From IMG/VR virus record IMGVR_UViG_3300010160_000003, positions 36,391 to 100,390 of that record: 64,000 nucleotides of DNA; one strand, given 5' to 3'. A program made the translations under genes and the position numbers. The notes under the pieces were generated by a model. It searched no databases and was not told the origin of the DNA. It saw only the letters and a program-made list of their open reading frames with translations. The stretch is from a virus. This document shows positions 21,845 to 31,211 of the stretch, in pieces (within the stretch, counting starts at the first letter, position 1; each line of letters starts with the position of its first letter).

Positions 21845-24800
21845 TTATATCCTCCAGTGTTATTGTTCCATCTTTTGTTTTACCAAAACTAAATTTATAT
21901 GCCTTGCCTTCTTCAATATTCATGTAGGCTTTTGGAAATGCCGTTGGAAATACTGTTATAGAGTGTAAGTCTCTGCTGGTATCTGCTAAAGTTAATGAAG
22001 CCATCTTCTTTCCAGCCTTTGTAATTCTAGGCTTAAAAGAAACTACAAACATTTCATTATCTTTATACGGTAGTTGTTTATATCCTAAGAATCTTACAAG
22101 AGCATTTGAAGATCCTTTTATTTCATCAACGGGGATTGCAGAAACAATCCTGTTATCATTTGCAAGAATAAGATAAGTACGACCTGTCTCAATGGTGGTT
22201 GCTTCTTCATCAAATATACCAACGCTGCCCGTTTTATCTAGAATCTCAACTCGTGACCAACCCTTTCCTCGTTTAATTGCCTTGACCATTCCCATTAAAA
22301 TAAATGATCCCTTCTCTTCAAAAGAATCAACATCCTGTATAAATGCGTAGTAGTGAGATGGAATTGTAATGTTAAACTCTGGAAGATTTAAGAACTCGTA
22401 TAAGTTTTCTTTAATTTCTGCATCATTTCGTGGTTGATCTGAGAATGTTGCTCCACCAATAACACGTAATGCATTTAATGCACGGCTATTTACCCCATTG
22501 CCTTTTGTAAAAGTAAACTCTTCAAGTTGTTTATAGGATGTAAATGGACGAGCAGCAATATATTTTTCTGCAATGTTTGTTGATATAAACTTAATACCAG
22601 TCAAACCAAAACGAATACCCTTGCCTTCAATCTTAAAATCTAAATCAGAATCATTAATGTGTGGAAGTTTAATCGGAATGTTCATTCTTTTTGCTTCAAT
22701 TAGATACTCTGTTCTTGCATCCTTATCCTTTTCATTTTTTAAAAGGGCAAACATAAACTCAAGTGGATAATAATACTTTAGCCATGCTGTCCAATAGGAT
22801 AGGGTTGAATATGCTACTGCGTGAGACTTATTAAATGAATACCCTGCATGAGCCTCAAAGTCATGCCATAAATCACGAGCATCATTAGGAGCAATATAAG
22901 CAGAGGCACCAGAAACAAACTGCTCTTTGTATACATCAAACTCTTTTGCGTTTTTCTTCTTACCAATAATCTTTCTAACCTTATCAGCATCCGACATTGA
23001 CATACCACCAAGGTGTACGCAAGCCTGCATAACTTGTTCCTGGTATAAAATACACCCATATGTATCAGAAGTAAATGGCTTCATAATTTGATGACTATAT
23101 GAAACATTTTGCTTTCCATGTTTACGAGCAATATAATCTTTACCAATTGTGTTCATTGCACCTGGACGAACTAAAGCATTAGATGCTGCAAGTTCATCAA
23201 AATTCTTTACACCCATTTTAACTAAAAGGTTTGTATATGGAGTTGCTTCGCATTGAAACACACCCTTTGTGTAACCATCAGAAAGCATTTCATAAACTTT
23301 TGGATCTGCCATATCAATAGATAGTAATTCAATATCTTTATAATGATTTTGTTTAATCATTGATACTGCATCTTGAATAACGCTAAGAGTCTTAAGTCCT
23401 AGTGCATCTATTTTTATAAGCCCGATGCGTTCAGCCTCTTCCATGTCGACACCAACCACAGGTATACGTTCATCAGACCCAGGAGAAGATCTCGTTTCCA
23501 ACGGAGCAAACCTAAAAATTGGATCTTTGCTAGTGACCACACCAGCAGCGTGTATACCAGTACCACGAATACGACCACGTAATTGTTCACCATAAACCTC
23601 CACCTCTGGATATTTTTCTCTAAACTCTCTTGTTGACTTAGAACTACAGAAGTCTTCCCAAGTATCTACTAATTTTAAAACCTTGTTAACATCTGTTAAA
23701 GGAATATCTAAAACTCGTGCAACATCTCGCACAACTCCTTTGTCTTTAAATTGTAAGAAGGTGGCAATAGATGCAACATGTCGATATTGTCTAACTAAAT
23801 AATCTTTAACTTCATCACGGCGAGTATCTTGAATATCGGTATCAATATCAGGAAAGTCGTTGCGATCTGGGTTAATAAAACGGAAAAACAAAAGTCCATG
23901 TTTAATTGGATCAATATCTGTAATACCAAGGCAATAACAAACCAAAGAACCAGCAGAAGACCCACGACCAGGACCAACCATAATTCCCTCTTTCTTTGCC
24001 CAAGCAATCATGCTTTGAACTACAAGAAAGTATGGAGCAAACTTTTTATTTTTAATGATTTCAAGTTCTTCTTCAACTCTGGCAATATACTCTGGGTTAT
24101 CTAAAAGGCCTCTGCTCTCCAAACCTTCATAAGCAATCTTTTTAAGTTCTTTGTCAGGGCTCTTGTACTGTACTGGCAGTAGGTTAAGACCTTCTTGAAT
24201 GTCATAGTCTTCTACTGTATCTGCTAATAATAAAGTGTTTGAGTAGATGTCTGGTCGATCAATACCCTGCAATTCCATGGCTGATTTAATTTCTTTATAG
24301 GACAGAAGGTGTATATCAAACTTATTAAATGTTATTTGGCGGTCTTTACCATAAAGGTAATCAAGTCTATCCATCATAGAAGAATGCTTTGATGCCTTTG
24401 CAAATGTTGTTTCTTTAACAACCTTGGCGTGTGTATTCATTAAAAGTTTAAACTCTTGAATTTCTTTTTGTGAGGGATCAGAATGATGACAATCTGGTGT
24501 AACAATAACTTTAATATTAAACTCATCGGCAAGTTCTATAAGATATTTGTTAATGTGTGCTTCGGTGTGTGGCATTACCTCAATATAATAATCACTGCCA
24601 AAACGTTCTTTAAACCAAGTAATATATTTTTTGGCAAGAGCAAACTCTTCTTCTTCTAATGCTTTTACAAGAACGCTGCTTGGACATGCAGAAGAAACAA
24701 TAATTCCTTCTTTATACTTTTCCAATATAGTAAAATCAAATCGTGGCTTTTTAAAGAAACCATCTGTCCAAGACAGTTCACTAATCTTGTTAAGGTTTTC

Positions 24801-25109
24801 TAAACCTATTTTATTCTTGGCTAGAAGGATAATGTGGTTATAGACAAGATCTTGTTGACCTTCTCTTTCAGACTTATCTCTTGTATCAGAGATATCTGCA
24901 CACATGTATCCTTCTAGACCTAGAATTGGCTTAATGCCCTTTGCTTTTGCAACTCGGTACAGTTCCCTATGCCCAGATAATGTTCCGTGATCTGTGATAG
25001 CCAAGGCTGGCATACCAAGTTCAACTGCTCGGTCTATATATTCTTCTGGAGTAGCAATCCCATCAAACAAACTAAAATGGGTATGGACATGTAAGCCTAC
25101 GTAGTTCAT
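21837..25109 (-). CDS. dnaE: DNA polymerase III alpha subunit, DnaE-type (family C)
   Basis: The ATG at 25109 gives a 1090-residue protein that begins YVGLHVHTHFSLFDG, the PHP domain with metal-binding His residues. The palm has FPDIDTDIQDTRRDEV, holding the catalytic Asp pair. A finger region with GYSFNKSHAVAYS and a C-terminal OB-fold (KRGKGWSRVEILDKTG) follow. No separate epsilon exonuclease was seen; the PHP domain may supply proofreading. It replicates the phage genome with primase and helicase at 25794-27927. Family C in phages is less frequent than family A or B. Confidence 0.95.
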   Translation of the reverse strand: MNYVGLHVHTHFSLFDGIATPEEYIDRAVELGMPALAITDHGTLSGHRELYRVAKAKGIKPILGLEGYMCADISDTRDKSEREGQQDLVYNHIILLAKNKIGLENLNKISELSWTDGFFKKPRFDFTILEKYKEGIIVSSACPSSVLVKALEEEEFALAKKYITWFKERFGSDYYIEVMPHTEAHINKYLIELADEFNIKVIVTPDCHHSDPSQKEIQEFKLLMNTHAKVVKETTFAKASKHSSMMDRLDYLYGKDRQITFNKFDIHLLSYKEIKSAMELQGIDRPDIYSNTLLLADTVEDYDIQEGLNLLPVQYKSPDKELKKIAYEGLESRGLLDNPEYIARVEEELEIIKNKKFAPYFLVVQSMIAWAKKEGIMVGPGRGSSAGSLVCYCLGITDIDPIKHGLLFFRFINPDRNDFPDIDTDIQDTRRDEVKDYLVRQYRHVASIATFLQFKDKGVVRDVARVLDIPLTDVNKVLKLVDTWEDFCSSKSTREFREKYPEVEVYGEQLRGRIRGTGIHAAGVVTSKDPIFRFAPLETRSSPGSDERIPVVGVDMEEAERIGLIKIDALGLKTLSVIQDAVSMIKQNHYKDIELLSIDMADPKVYEMLSDGYTKGVFQCEATPYTNLLVKMGVKNFDELAASNALVRPGAMNTIGKDYIARKHGKQNVSYSHQIMKPFTSDTYGCILYQEQVMQACVHLGGMSMSDADKVRKIIGKKKNAKEFDVYKEQFVSGASAYIAPNDARDLWHDFEAHAGYSFNKSHAVAYSTLSYWTAWLKYYYPLEFMFALLKNEKDKDARTEYLIEAKRMNIPIKLPHINDSDLDFKIEGKGIRFGLTGIKFISTNIAEKYIAARPFTSYKQLEEFTFTKGNGVNSRALNALRVIGGATFSDQPRNDAEIKENLYEFLNLPEFNITIPSHYYAFIQDVDSFEEKGSFILMGMVKAIKRGKGWSRVEILDKTGSVGIFDEEATTIETGRTYLILANDNRIVSAIPVDEIKGSSNALVRFLGYKQLPYKDNEMFVVSFKPRITKAGKKMASLTLADTSRDLHSITVFPTAFPKAYMNIEEGKAYKFSFGKTKDGTITLEDINV

Positions 25110-25110
25110 A

Positions 25111-25767
25111 CTACCAATCAGCGTTAGTTGATGAGGTAGTAGAAGGGCCATCAAAGCCCAAGTAGAACGCTTCTTGTTCCGCATATGGAATCTTCTTTAG
25201 TGCTGACTCCAATGGATATGGTTCGATTGTTCCCCAGTTAAATGGTTCTTTATCTGGTGCTGAAGGAATTAATGTGTAGTTGGTTTCAGTACCCTGACCA
25301 TTACGCTTTAACTTCCATAATACGTTTGAGATGCTTCCTGTTTCAAGTGCATACTCACGAATAGTATTAAATGATGACTGCTTACTAATTCCCATGTTCC
25401 AAATTGCAACATATGGTGCTTCAATTCCATCATCAACAAGTACGTTGCAATAGAAACGTAGACGGGCTCTCCAGCCAGCCTTCATATCTTTGCGGTGCAT
25501 TTCTTCTGCCCAGTCACGACCTTCTGATTCCATTGTGTCTACAGCCTTGCGCTTATAGTCCTTTGGATTTGTGTGCTCCTTGACAACTAGTGCAAGGCCA
25601 CGCTTTTCGTTATAGTTTGCTGAGTCTTCATCTAACTCCTCAACAAATCGAATCTTTACTGACTGACCGTCTGCAAGTTTTAACCACTTTACTTTTGGTC
25701 CATCATTTTCATACTTTGGCTTTTCGAGCAGGGTTTCTATATTCTTTAATCCCTTTACAATGCTCAT
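25111..25767 (-). CDS. Single-stranded DNA-binding protein (likely)
   Basis: The 218-residue protein opens with an extended start and GPKVKWLKLADGQSVKIRFV, a strand set like the first OB strands of phage single-stranded DNA-binding proteins. It contains RARLRFYCNVLVDDG and WNMGISKQSSFNTI. The C-terminus is acidic-polar (GPSTTSSTNADW), as in proteins that recruit partners. Position between the polymerase and the primase supports it. The assignment rests on context and weak similarity. Confidence 0.55.
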   Translation of the reverse strand: MSIVKGLKNIETLLEKPKYENDGPKVKWLKLADGQSVKIRFVEELDEDSANYNEKRGLALVVKEHTNPKDYKRKAVDTMESEGRDWAEEMHRKDMKAGWRARLRFYCNVLVDDGIEAPYVAIWNMGISKQSSFNTIREYALETGSISNVLWKLKRNGQGTETNYTLIPSAPDKEPFNWGTIEPYPLESALKKIPYAEQEAFYLGFDGPSTTSSTNADW

Positions 25768-25793
25768 ATTTTATCTCCTTCGTGTTGTTTATA

Positions 25794-26720
25794 TTATTTT
25801 AGCATAGATGATATAGATTTGTCAAACTGAAACTCAAGTTTCTTTATTTCTGCATCTTCCATATCGCCTATGTCTTTATAGTTTTTATTAAGCCGAATAA
25901 CAGTAATTAAAGATCCAAGTTTTTCAATTAACTTGTCTTTCATTATGTTACCAGCATCATCGTTGTCTGCAATTAGTACAACATTTGTGAAGTACTTTTC
26001 TAATAATCTAGTTTGTGAATTAGATACATTAGCCCCAAGAGTTGCAACTGCTGGGAATCCTATTTGGTCTAGCCGAATTGCATCAAAAGATGATTCAACT
26101 ACGTATACTGTACCAGATGATTTAACTCTGTGCAAGTTAAATAATATCTTACCTTTTGGTAATCCTGGAGTATTTTTAAAGTCTTTTCCTTCAATAGTTC
26201 TTGCAACAAAACCAAGACACATTCCATCTGGAGAGTGCATTGGTACTGTTATCGAATCTTGTTTTTCTGAATATCCCAAAGAAAACTTTGACCATGATGT
26301 TGGTTCAATTTTTCTATACTTAAGATAATTCTTTGCCTTATCTGATACTGCAAGTTGGTTGTATAAACGCTTTAATATTAATTCATCATACTGAACAAAC
26401 TCTGGTGGTGCAACTAGTGTTTTGTTAACAAGTTTTTCAATATCGTTTTCTGTTTCTTTGCTTTTAATATATCTAACTGCTTCAAAATATGTTCGTCCAG
26501 ACATGTGCATAATAAATTCTTCTAGGTTCTTTGTTGTCTGGCATCCAAAACAAAAGAACAGTCCGCTATCCTTAGCAACTTCTCCAGCAGGAGTTCTGTT
26601 GTTATTGTGATATGGGCAAAAGATTATATAGTCATTGCCAAACTCTGCCTCAATATCCACTCCTGCACCTACAAGAACACGTTTAATCTGTTCTTGTGTA
26701 TATATATTATTTGTCTTCAT
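25794..26720 (-). CDS. dnaG: DNA primase, DnaG-type
   Basis: The start at 26720 gives a 308-residue protein with a CHC2-type zinc finger (FCPYHNNNRTPAG, then FFCFGC) and a TOPRIM domain (VYVVESSFDAIRLD and VVLIADNDDAG) that binds metals for primer synthesis. It is shorter than bacterial DnaG and lacks the helicase-binding C-terminal domain. The helicase is separate at 26707. The overlap of 14 bases with the helicase shows tight coupling. Confidence 0.92.
   Translation of the reverse strand: MKTNNIYTQEQIKRVLVGAGVDIEAEFGNDYIIFCPYHNNNRTPAGEVAKDSGLFFCFGCQTTKNLEEFIMHMSGRTYFEAVRYIKSKETENDIEKLVNKTLVAPPEFVQYDELILKRLYNQLAVSDKAKNYLKYRKIEPTSWSKFSLGYSEKQDSITVPMHSPDGMCLGFVARTIEGKDFKNTPGLPKGKILFNLHRVKSSGTVYVVESSFDAIRLDQIGFPAVATLGANVSNSQTRLLEKYFTNVVLIADNDDAGNIMKDKLIEKLGSLITVIRLNKNYKDIGDMEDAEIKKLEFQFDKSISSMLK
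25796..25825 (-). promoter_or_regulatory. Promoter TTGACA-18-TAAAAT (extended -10)
   Basis: TTGACA (25825-25820), 18 bases, then TAAAAT (25801-25796) preceded by TGC. It lies in the last codons of the primase gene and drives the ssDNA-binding-like gene, which has AAGGAG before its ATG. Confidence 0.7.
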
Positions 26721-27927
26721 AGTCTTTATAACGATAATAACCCTTGTCAAAATCTACTTGAACTAAAAAATCGCCCATGTATCCATTACGATTCTTGCGG
26801 AATACACATTCAATAATATCACTATTAGTTGCACGACCAAGAGCCATGACCCAGTCAGCATCATAGGCAATTTGTCTTGACCAAGCGGTTTGTCCAAGTG
26901 TTGGAGGACTTGATAAATCTTTTACATCGTCAGGGGTAGCAGAAGATATGGCAATAATAGGCACTTCTTCACTAATTGACATTAGTTTAAGTTCTCTTGA
27001 AAGGTTTTTCATTCGTACCGTTTCAGAATCAGCCTTTTGGTTTGGAGACATAAGTTGTAGATAATCAACAACAACAAAGTCTGGACGGTACTGATCAATC
27101 TTTCCACGAATAACAGAAGGTGTTACTTCTCCACCACTATCGTTAGAGATAATATGAAACTCTGGACGACCCTCAACCTTGTTATGGTGCCACTTTTTTA
27201 ACATATCAATTTCTACTTCACCATTAGATAATTTTCTGTGTGACCAAAGACCCTCACCCATAATAGCAAGAACACGGTTACGAACTTCTGTTTCACTCAT
27301 TTCAAGTGAAATAATCATTGGAGACTTACCTTGCTTCCATGCTTGTACTGCAAAGTAAAGAGCAAGCCAAGACTTTCCAATTCCTGGATATGCAAGAAAC
27401 ACACCCAATTGACCTGGCATAATTCCAGAAGGTAGGTAATTATCAAACCCTGGAAGCCCAGTCTTAATACCAACATGACCAAGTTCTTTTTGCTTCTGAA
27501 CATTTTCAAAATATGCAACGGCAGAGTCTAGATCTGTTGCATCAATGTCACGGATAGCAGAGGTATTCTTTTTTAATTCAGATGTCTTTGTTATTAGGTG
27601 TTCAAGTGCTTCTCCACCGTTACCGCTTTGAACTTCGCCTGCAGCATTACGTAAAATATCTTTTAGGCTATCGTTAAGGTATTCTACCTGTAACTCTGCT
27701 AGATGATGCTTAGTTGCCCCAACTCCAGCAATCGGCTCAAAGTCTCTAAACTTCTCTCTTACTAAATCTGCTGGTGGAATGCATTGATTATTTTCTGAGT
27801 AAAGACGAATAAAATTCCAGACATCGTTGTGGGTCCTTAAAAGGTTTTCAACATTAGCCTGTAGCAAAACATGAATCTGTTTGTCTTGTAATAATGCAGA
27901 AATAACTTTTGCCTCTGTATTATTCAC
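26707..27927 (-). CDS. dnaB: Replicative DNA helicase, DnaB-type
   Basis: The 406-residue protein has an N-terminal helical domain and a RecA-like motor: FLAYPGIGKSWLALYFAVQA (Walker A), SPMIISLEMSE, FVVVDYLQLMSP (Walker B), and IIAISSATP. It unwinds DNA at the fork ahead of the DnaE polymerase. It overlaps the upstream 102-residue gene by eight bases, which may be its loader. Confidence 0.93.
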   Translation of the reverse strand: MNNTEAKVISALLQDKQIHVLLQANVENLLRTHNDVWNFIRLYSENNQCIPPADLVREKFRDFEPIAGVGATKHHLAELQVEYLNDSLKDILRNAAGEVQSGNGGEALEHLITKTSELKKNTSAIRDIDATDLDSAVAYFENVQKQKELGHVGIKTGLPGFDNYLPSGIMPGQLGVFLAYPGIGKSWLALYFAVQAWKQGKSPMIISLEMSETEVRNRVLAIMGEGLWSHRKLSNGEVEIDMLKKWHHNKVEGRPEFHIISNDSGGEVTPSVIRGKIDQYRPDFVVVDYLQLMSPNQKADSETVRMKNLSRELKLMSISEEVPIIAISSATPDDVKDLSSPPTLGQTAWSRQIAYDADWVMALGRATNSDIIECVFRKNRNGYMGDFLVQVDFDKGYYRYKDYEDK

Positions 27928-28228
27928 TTAACCACTCCTTTGCTAATTTTCTACGGACTATTCTATCTTTGATGTCTTGTTCTGTTTCTGCCTTACCGTT
28001 TAATATTTTTTCTGCATTATATGAAAAATAATTCCAAGAAGGCTCTTGTGCAATAGAAAAGTAATACTCTAATAATTCATAGCACTGTGCGACTCCATAT
28101 GACTCTACAAGGCCATCAGCAGCCCACTGCTCAACGTTTAGATTCATGTTAGACTTCTGACCATACCTCTGCAGGTAAAACTTGTTAAACCTGCTGAGCA
28201 AAGCCATTCGGTCTTTGCGATCAGCCAT
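27920..28228 (-). CDS. Small helical protein, possible helicase loader
   Basis: The 102-residue protein is basic and helical, with FNKFYLQRYGQKSNMNLNVEQ and YYFSIAQEPSWNYFSYNA. No known domain was seen. It is directly upstream of and overlaps the helicase gene, the usual place for a loader. This is inference from position and size; a regulatory role is equally possible. Confidence 0.4.
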   Translation of the reverse strand: MADRKDRMALLSRFNKFYLQRYGQKSNMNLNVEQWAADGLVESYGVAQCYELLEYYFSIAQEPSWNYFSYNAEKILNGKAETEQDIKDRIVRRKLAKEWLSE

Positions 28229-28230
28229 TA

Positions 28231-28437
28231 CTATTCGTTAATTTCAGACTTTGCTTCTTGAATCTTATCTGTTAGTTTATCTTCAACAAACTTATAAATA
28301 CGCTCAAAGGCTTCATCAACATTCTCACCATCACGCTTTGAGTCAACAATTCCAAGGTCAAGTCTTAAGGATTGAAAGTTGCCAAGATTTAAAGTATAGC
28401 CTAGTGTTACATTGATTTTTGTATTTTCGTTTTCCAT
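28231..28437 (-). CDS. Small conserved protein, unknown function
   Basis: The start at 28437 is preceded by GGTGGGG, and the 68-residue product begins MENENTKINVTLGYTLNLG. It has a two-strand start and a helix ending KIQEAKSEINE. It is in the replication operon and may be an accessory of the ssDNA-binding group. No motif was recognised. An in-frame start at 28479 is less likely. Confidence 0.6.
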   Translation of the reverse strand: MENENTKINVTLGYTLNLGNFQSLRLDLGIVDSKRDGENVDEAFERIYKFVEDKLTDKIQEAKSEINE

Positions 28438-28467
28438 TTTACCCCACCTAATTTGTTTGTTTTTACA

Positions 28468-28476
28468 ATTGTAGCA
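28468..28476 (-). promoter_or_regulatory. Extended -10 promoter TGC-TACAAT
   Basis: TGCTACAAT is about 30 bases before the ATG at 28437, immediately after the end of the MerR-like gene. This promoter could start the replication operon that runs to about 19740. Confidence 0.5.
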
Positions 28477-28488
28477 CACTCTAGCCGA

Positions 28489-29031
28489 TTAGATATTTTC
28501 TGACCAAACTGGAATATACCTTCCATCTTCTGTCTTTGTATATGTAAGTATACCTTCTCCCATTCGCCTTGTCAACTCTTGACTTGTAGGTGTCATATTA
28601 TTTGTTATTAATTTATCTTTTCTTGGTTGTCCAATATGTATTGTTGCCAGGATAGAGCAAATTTCTCTAACGTCGTCTTCTGAATAATAAGATCTAATTT
28701 GCCACCCAGTTTTACCATCAATGCTTGATCCAACAGGTGCAGGTATGACTCCTCGTTTTATTAATCTTGGCATATACTTTCTGTGCCGATTAACTAATTT
28801 AGCAGTCTCTGCAACAGTGTAAGCCTTTTTCCTATTTCTTCTAAAATCAGAACGCAAGCATGTTTCTAGTCTATCTTTATTAATATTATAAACAGTTACC
28901 ATTCCTGTTGATCTAGAACTATGATGAAGTCTTACTAGGTCTCCATTAAGAAACCATATTTTTTTACCGCCAGGTATTATAGGTTCGTTATTATATGCTT
29001 CGCTCTGAATTTTTCCTTTTGCAGTAACCAT
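28489..29031 (-). CDS. MerR/excisionase-like DNA-binding protein
   Basis: The 180-residue protein has an N-terminal beta part and a central helix-turn-helix with wing (AYTVAETAKLVNRHRKYMPR then LIKRGVIPAPVGS). This is the plan of MerR/Xis DNA-binding domains. The C-terminal part contains YSEDDVREICSILATIHIG. It may act as a regulator or as an origin-binding helper for replication. Its 5' end overlaps the zinc-ribbon gene. Confidence 0.7.
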   Translation of the reverse strand: MVTAKGKIQSEAYNNEPIIPGGKKIWFLNGDLVRLHHSSRSTGMVTVYNINKDRLETCLRSDFRRNRKKAYTVAETAKLVNRHRKYMPRLIKRGVIPAPVGSSIDGKTGWQIRSYYSEDDVREICSILATIHIGQPRKDKLITNNMTPTSQELTRRMGEGILTYTKTEDGRYIPVWSENI

Positions 29032-29165
29032 TTTCCCTCCGCAGATTCGTTAGGTGGATGATAAAATTTTCTATTTCCACATCTAACACAATATGTTTCT
29101 AGATGGTCTATGTTTGAATGTATTCTATCAACAAACATTTTTCCTTGACATCTTTCACAATACAT
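28977..29165 (-). CDS. Small zinc-ribbon protein
   Basis: The start at 29165 gives 62 residues with YCERCQGKMF and YCVRCGNRKFY, two C-x-x-C knuckles that form one zinc ribbon. It is typical of small proteins beside phage regulators. It overlaps the MerR-like gene by 55 bases, so the two are translated from the same message. Its partner is unknown. Confidence 0.75.
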   Translation of the reverse strand: MYCERCQGKMFVDRIHSNIDHLETYCVRCGNRKFYHPPNESAEGKWLLQKEKFRAKHIITNL

Positions 29166-29166
29166 G

Positions 29167-29607
29167 CTAATTTGGAACACCAATAGCAATAAGATTTATG
29201 CCAATGGTTGCAGTTCCAGAAACCCCATATCTTACTGTAAACCCAGCCTCTGTAGTTGTAACAGATGTTAAAACTACTGTAGTATTAGATCCAGCCGTAG
29301 TTCCGCTGGTATTTACAATTGACAGAGTTACAATTGGTGGAAACTTAAAGTTAGAATACGGAATAGAAAAAGACTTTTCCTGTCCAGCAGTTACGGTTTC
29401 ATTATTTGCAATTGACTTAAACTTGCCAACAAATTTTGTATCAGAAGTCTTTAAACTCTTTTTTTCTGCTCCAACTACATCAATATCTGTATAGTTATAG
29501 GTTGCATCTGAAACCTGTGTTGATAAAACATTTAAAGCATCTACTATTTGATAGATGTATGTTACATCAAGCGGTTGCCCTCTTTCGGGTAGTGGTAATC
29601 TTGCCAT
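29167..29607 (-). CDS. Small tail-associated structural protein
   Basis: The 146-residue protein begins MARLPLPERGQPLDVTYIYQ, a frequent start for small phage tail-fibre or baseplate proteins, then has a beta-rich part with FSIPYSNFKFPPIVTLSIV and Thr/Val-rich strands like a small Ig or fibre domain. It is the last gene of the tail module and has its own promoter. The exact place in the tail is not known. Confidence 0.6.
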   Translation of the reverse strand: MARLPLPERGQPLDVTYIYQIVDALNVLSTQVSDATYNYTDIDVVGAEKKSLKTSDTKFVGKFKSIANNETVTAGQEKSFSIPYSNFKFPPIVTLSIVNTSGTTAGSNTTVVLTSVTTTEAGFTVRYGVSGTATIGINLIAIGVPN

Positions 29608-29624
29608 ATTATTCCTCCTATTTA

Positions 29625-29654
29625 ATTATACCAAAGACACTATGCCAGAGTCAA
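29625..29654 (-). promoter_or_regulatory. Promoter TTGACT-18-TATAAT (extended -10)
   Basis: TTGACT (29654-29649), an 18 base spacer and TATAAT (29630-29625) preceded by TGG. It lies inside the 3' end of the gene at 29626 and serves the 29167 gene, which has AGGAGG before its ATG. Confidence 0.78.
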
Positions 29655-30051
29655 AGATATTTAATGCGGTCTTAATTTCTTTTTTTGATGAAACAATTTG
29701 AACCTTTACTCTGACTGTTGTAGTCCCAGTATTTAAAAATGCATATGAATGTACTTTTGATGTACCATGATAAAGAAACTCTCCTGAATCAAATTTAACA
29801 AAAATATCATACTCTGGGCGAAGGTTTTCATCTCCCCAGACAGCAGTAATAATATTTGCTGTAACGGATAATGCTCCACTTACACCCGTTATTGTTTCTC
29901 CAGAAATACTATATACTGGAGACCAGTGAGATGTTCTATTCCTATCTTCAGAAATAATTCTATATCTTAAATTATATTTTAAAGTATCATTATCAATTGG
30001 TGGAAGTGATGATTTTAAGATACGTAATTTTTTTATGTTTGCATCAACCAT
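29626..30051 (-). CDS. Tail/baseplate protein with FnIII-like fold
   Basis: The 141-residue product contains TLKYNLRYRIISEDRNRTSHW followed by SPVYSI, as in fibronectin-III-like units, and a second strand set with FVKFDSGEFLYHGTS. It probably is part of the tail tip or a fibre adaptor. It overlaps the 386-residue tail protein by one base, so they are coupled. The function is inferred from fold-like features and position. Confidence 0.55.
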   Translation of the reverse strand: MVDANIKKLRILKSSLPPIDNDTLKYNLRYRIISEDRNRTSHWSPVYSISGETITGVSGALSVTANIITAVWGDENLRPEYDIFVKFDSGEFLYHGTSKVHSYAFLNTGTTTVRVKVQIVSSKKEIKTALNIFDSGIVSLV

Positions 30052-31211
30052 TATGTTACACCAATAGAAAATCTAAACTCAATATAGTTGTTTGTATTAG
30101 GAGACTTAACAATGGTTGTAGCATTGTCATTTTTAATAATAGAATATCCAGTTAAACCATATATTGGATTAACTGTTGCTATATTTTCAAGCCTTAGTGC
30201 ATCTAATGCAATGTAATAATCTGAGGTTGGATAAAGTCCTCCGCTTAAACTATCAAAAATAGAAACATAAATCTTTACTACACTCACTGCATTCCATGTA
30301 AAATCTTGGCTTTTATATAATTCTTGTAGTTGTTTTGAAACAACAAAATATCTATTTGTTGCAAAGTCATATCCATCAACACCATCTTCAATATTAACTT
30401 CAAACCTAGCATATGTTGTTGGAATGTCATTCTCGGTTGCTGCAAAATCAATAAGTATTCTTACCGTATCGGGATTTGATGCCGAACCTCCGTCTCTATT
30501 TACCAGAGAAAATGCAAACCTTAATTCGTCTATTGGAGAGTTTTCTGAAAAGTTAACATTTGGTGAAGCAAGATGTATGTGATTTCCAGAATCAACAACT
30601 AAATTATCAACCCCTCCAGATCCTCCGCCATCTAAACTTAAGTCTGAGTCATTTCCTCTCATTAAAATTGTATTATTTAAAAACCTTGCTCTTTCATATC
30701 TATCAATACGATCTTGGTTATAAAAAATAGCATTGTCGGCATTGGTTTGAAATACACCAGTTTCCGTTCCAACTGCTGCAATAACATCATCCTCTTCTGG
30801 GTCATCTAGTGGTATAGAAACTACAGGGATTGCTGTTGATGCAGAGGCTGTATGGTGTTCCCAGTTTTCCCCTTGAGTAAAAGCAAAAACAGTCTTACTG
30901 TCTTGTGCACCAGCAGAGGGGTTAGAACCTGCAGAGTATAAACCTACCTCTGTAATTTCATATCTTTCTTCTGTTGGTAGTTCTGCTGTAAATACAATTT
31001 TATCTATACCGTTTTCATTTATAAAACCTCTAGAAGATATAGGAACTCTAAACATTTCAAAGTCAAGGTTTTCTTTTTCTGCAAAGTTATCTGCAACATC
31101 TTCAGTTTGAAGCGGTATTGGGCCGCATCCAACAGCCAAATATGAGGCATATGCTGGTACCTGACCAAGCATATATTTTCCAATAATACTCTTGCCCTTA
31201 TTAGTTATCAT
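30051..31211 (-). CDS. Minor tail/baseplate protein
   Basis: The 386-residue protein opens with TNKGKSIIGKYMLGQVPAYA, then YEITEVGLYSAGSNPS, which is like the N-terminal attachment part of tail-fibre or baseplate proteins. The C-terminal half is beta-rich with Asp/Asn. It overlaps the next structural gene by four bases. It is likely a fibre-type protein that links to the tail tip. Confidence 0.6.
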   Translation of the reverse strand: MITNKGKSIIGKYMLGQVPAYASYLAVGCGPIPLQTEDVADNFAEKENLDFEMFRVPISSRGFINENGIDKIVFTAELPTEERYEITEVGLYSAGSNPSAGAQDSKTVFAFTQGENWEHHTASASTAIPVVSIPLDDPEEDDVIAAVGTETGVFQTNADNAIFYNQDRIDRYERARFLNNTILMRGNDSDLSLDGGGSGGVDNLVVDSGNHIHLASPNVNFSENSPIDELRFAFSLVNRDGGSASNPDTVRILIDFAATENDIPTTYARFEVNIEDGVDGYDFATNRYFVVSKQLQELYKSQDFTWNAVSVVKIYVSIFDSLSGGLYPTSDYYIALDALRLENIATVNPIYGLTGYSIIKNDNATTIVKSPNTNNYIEFRFSIGVT

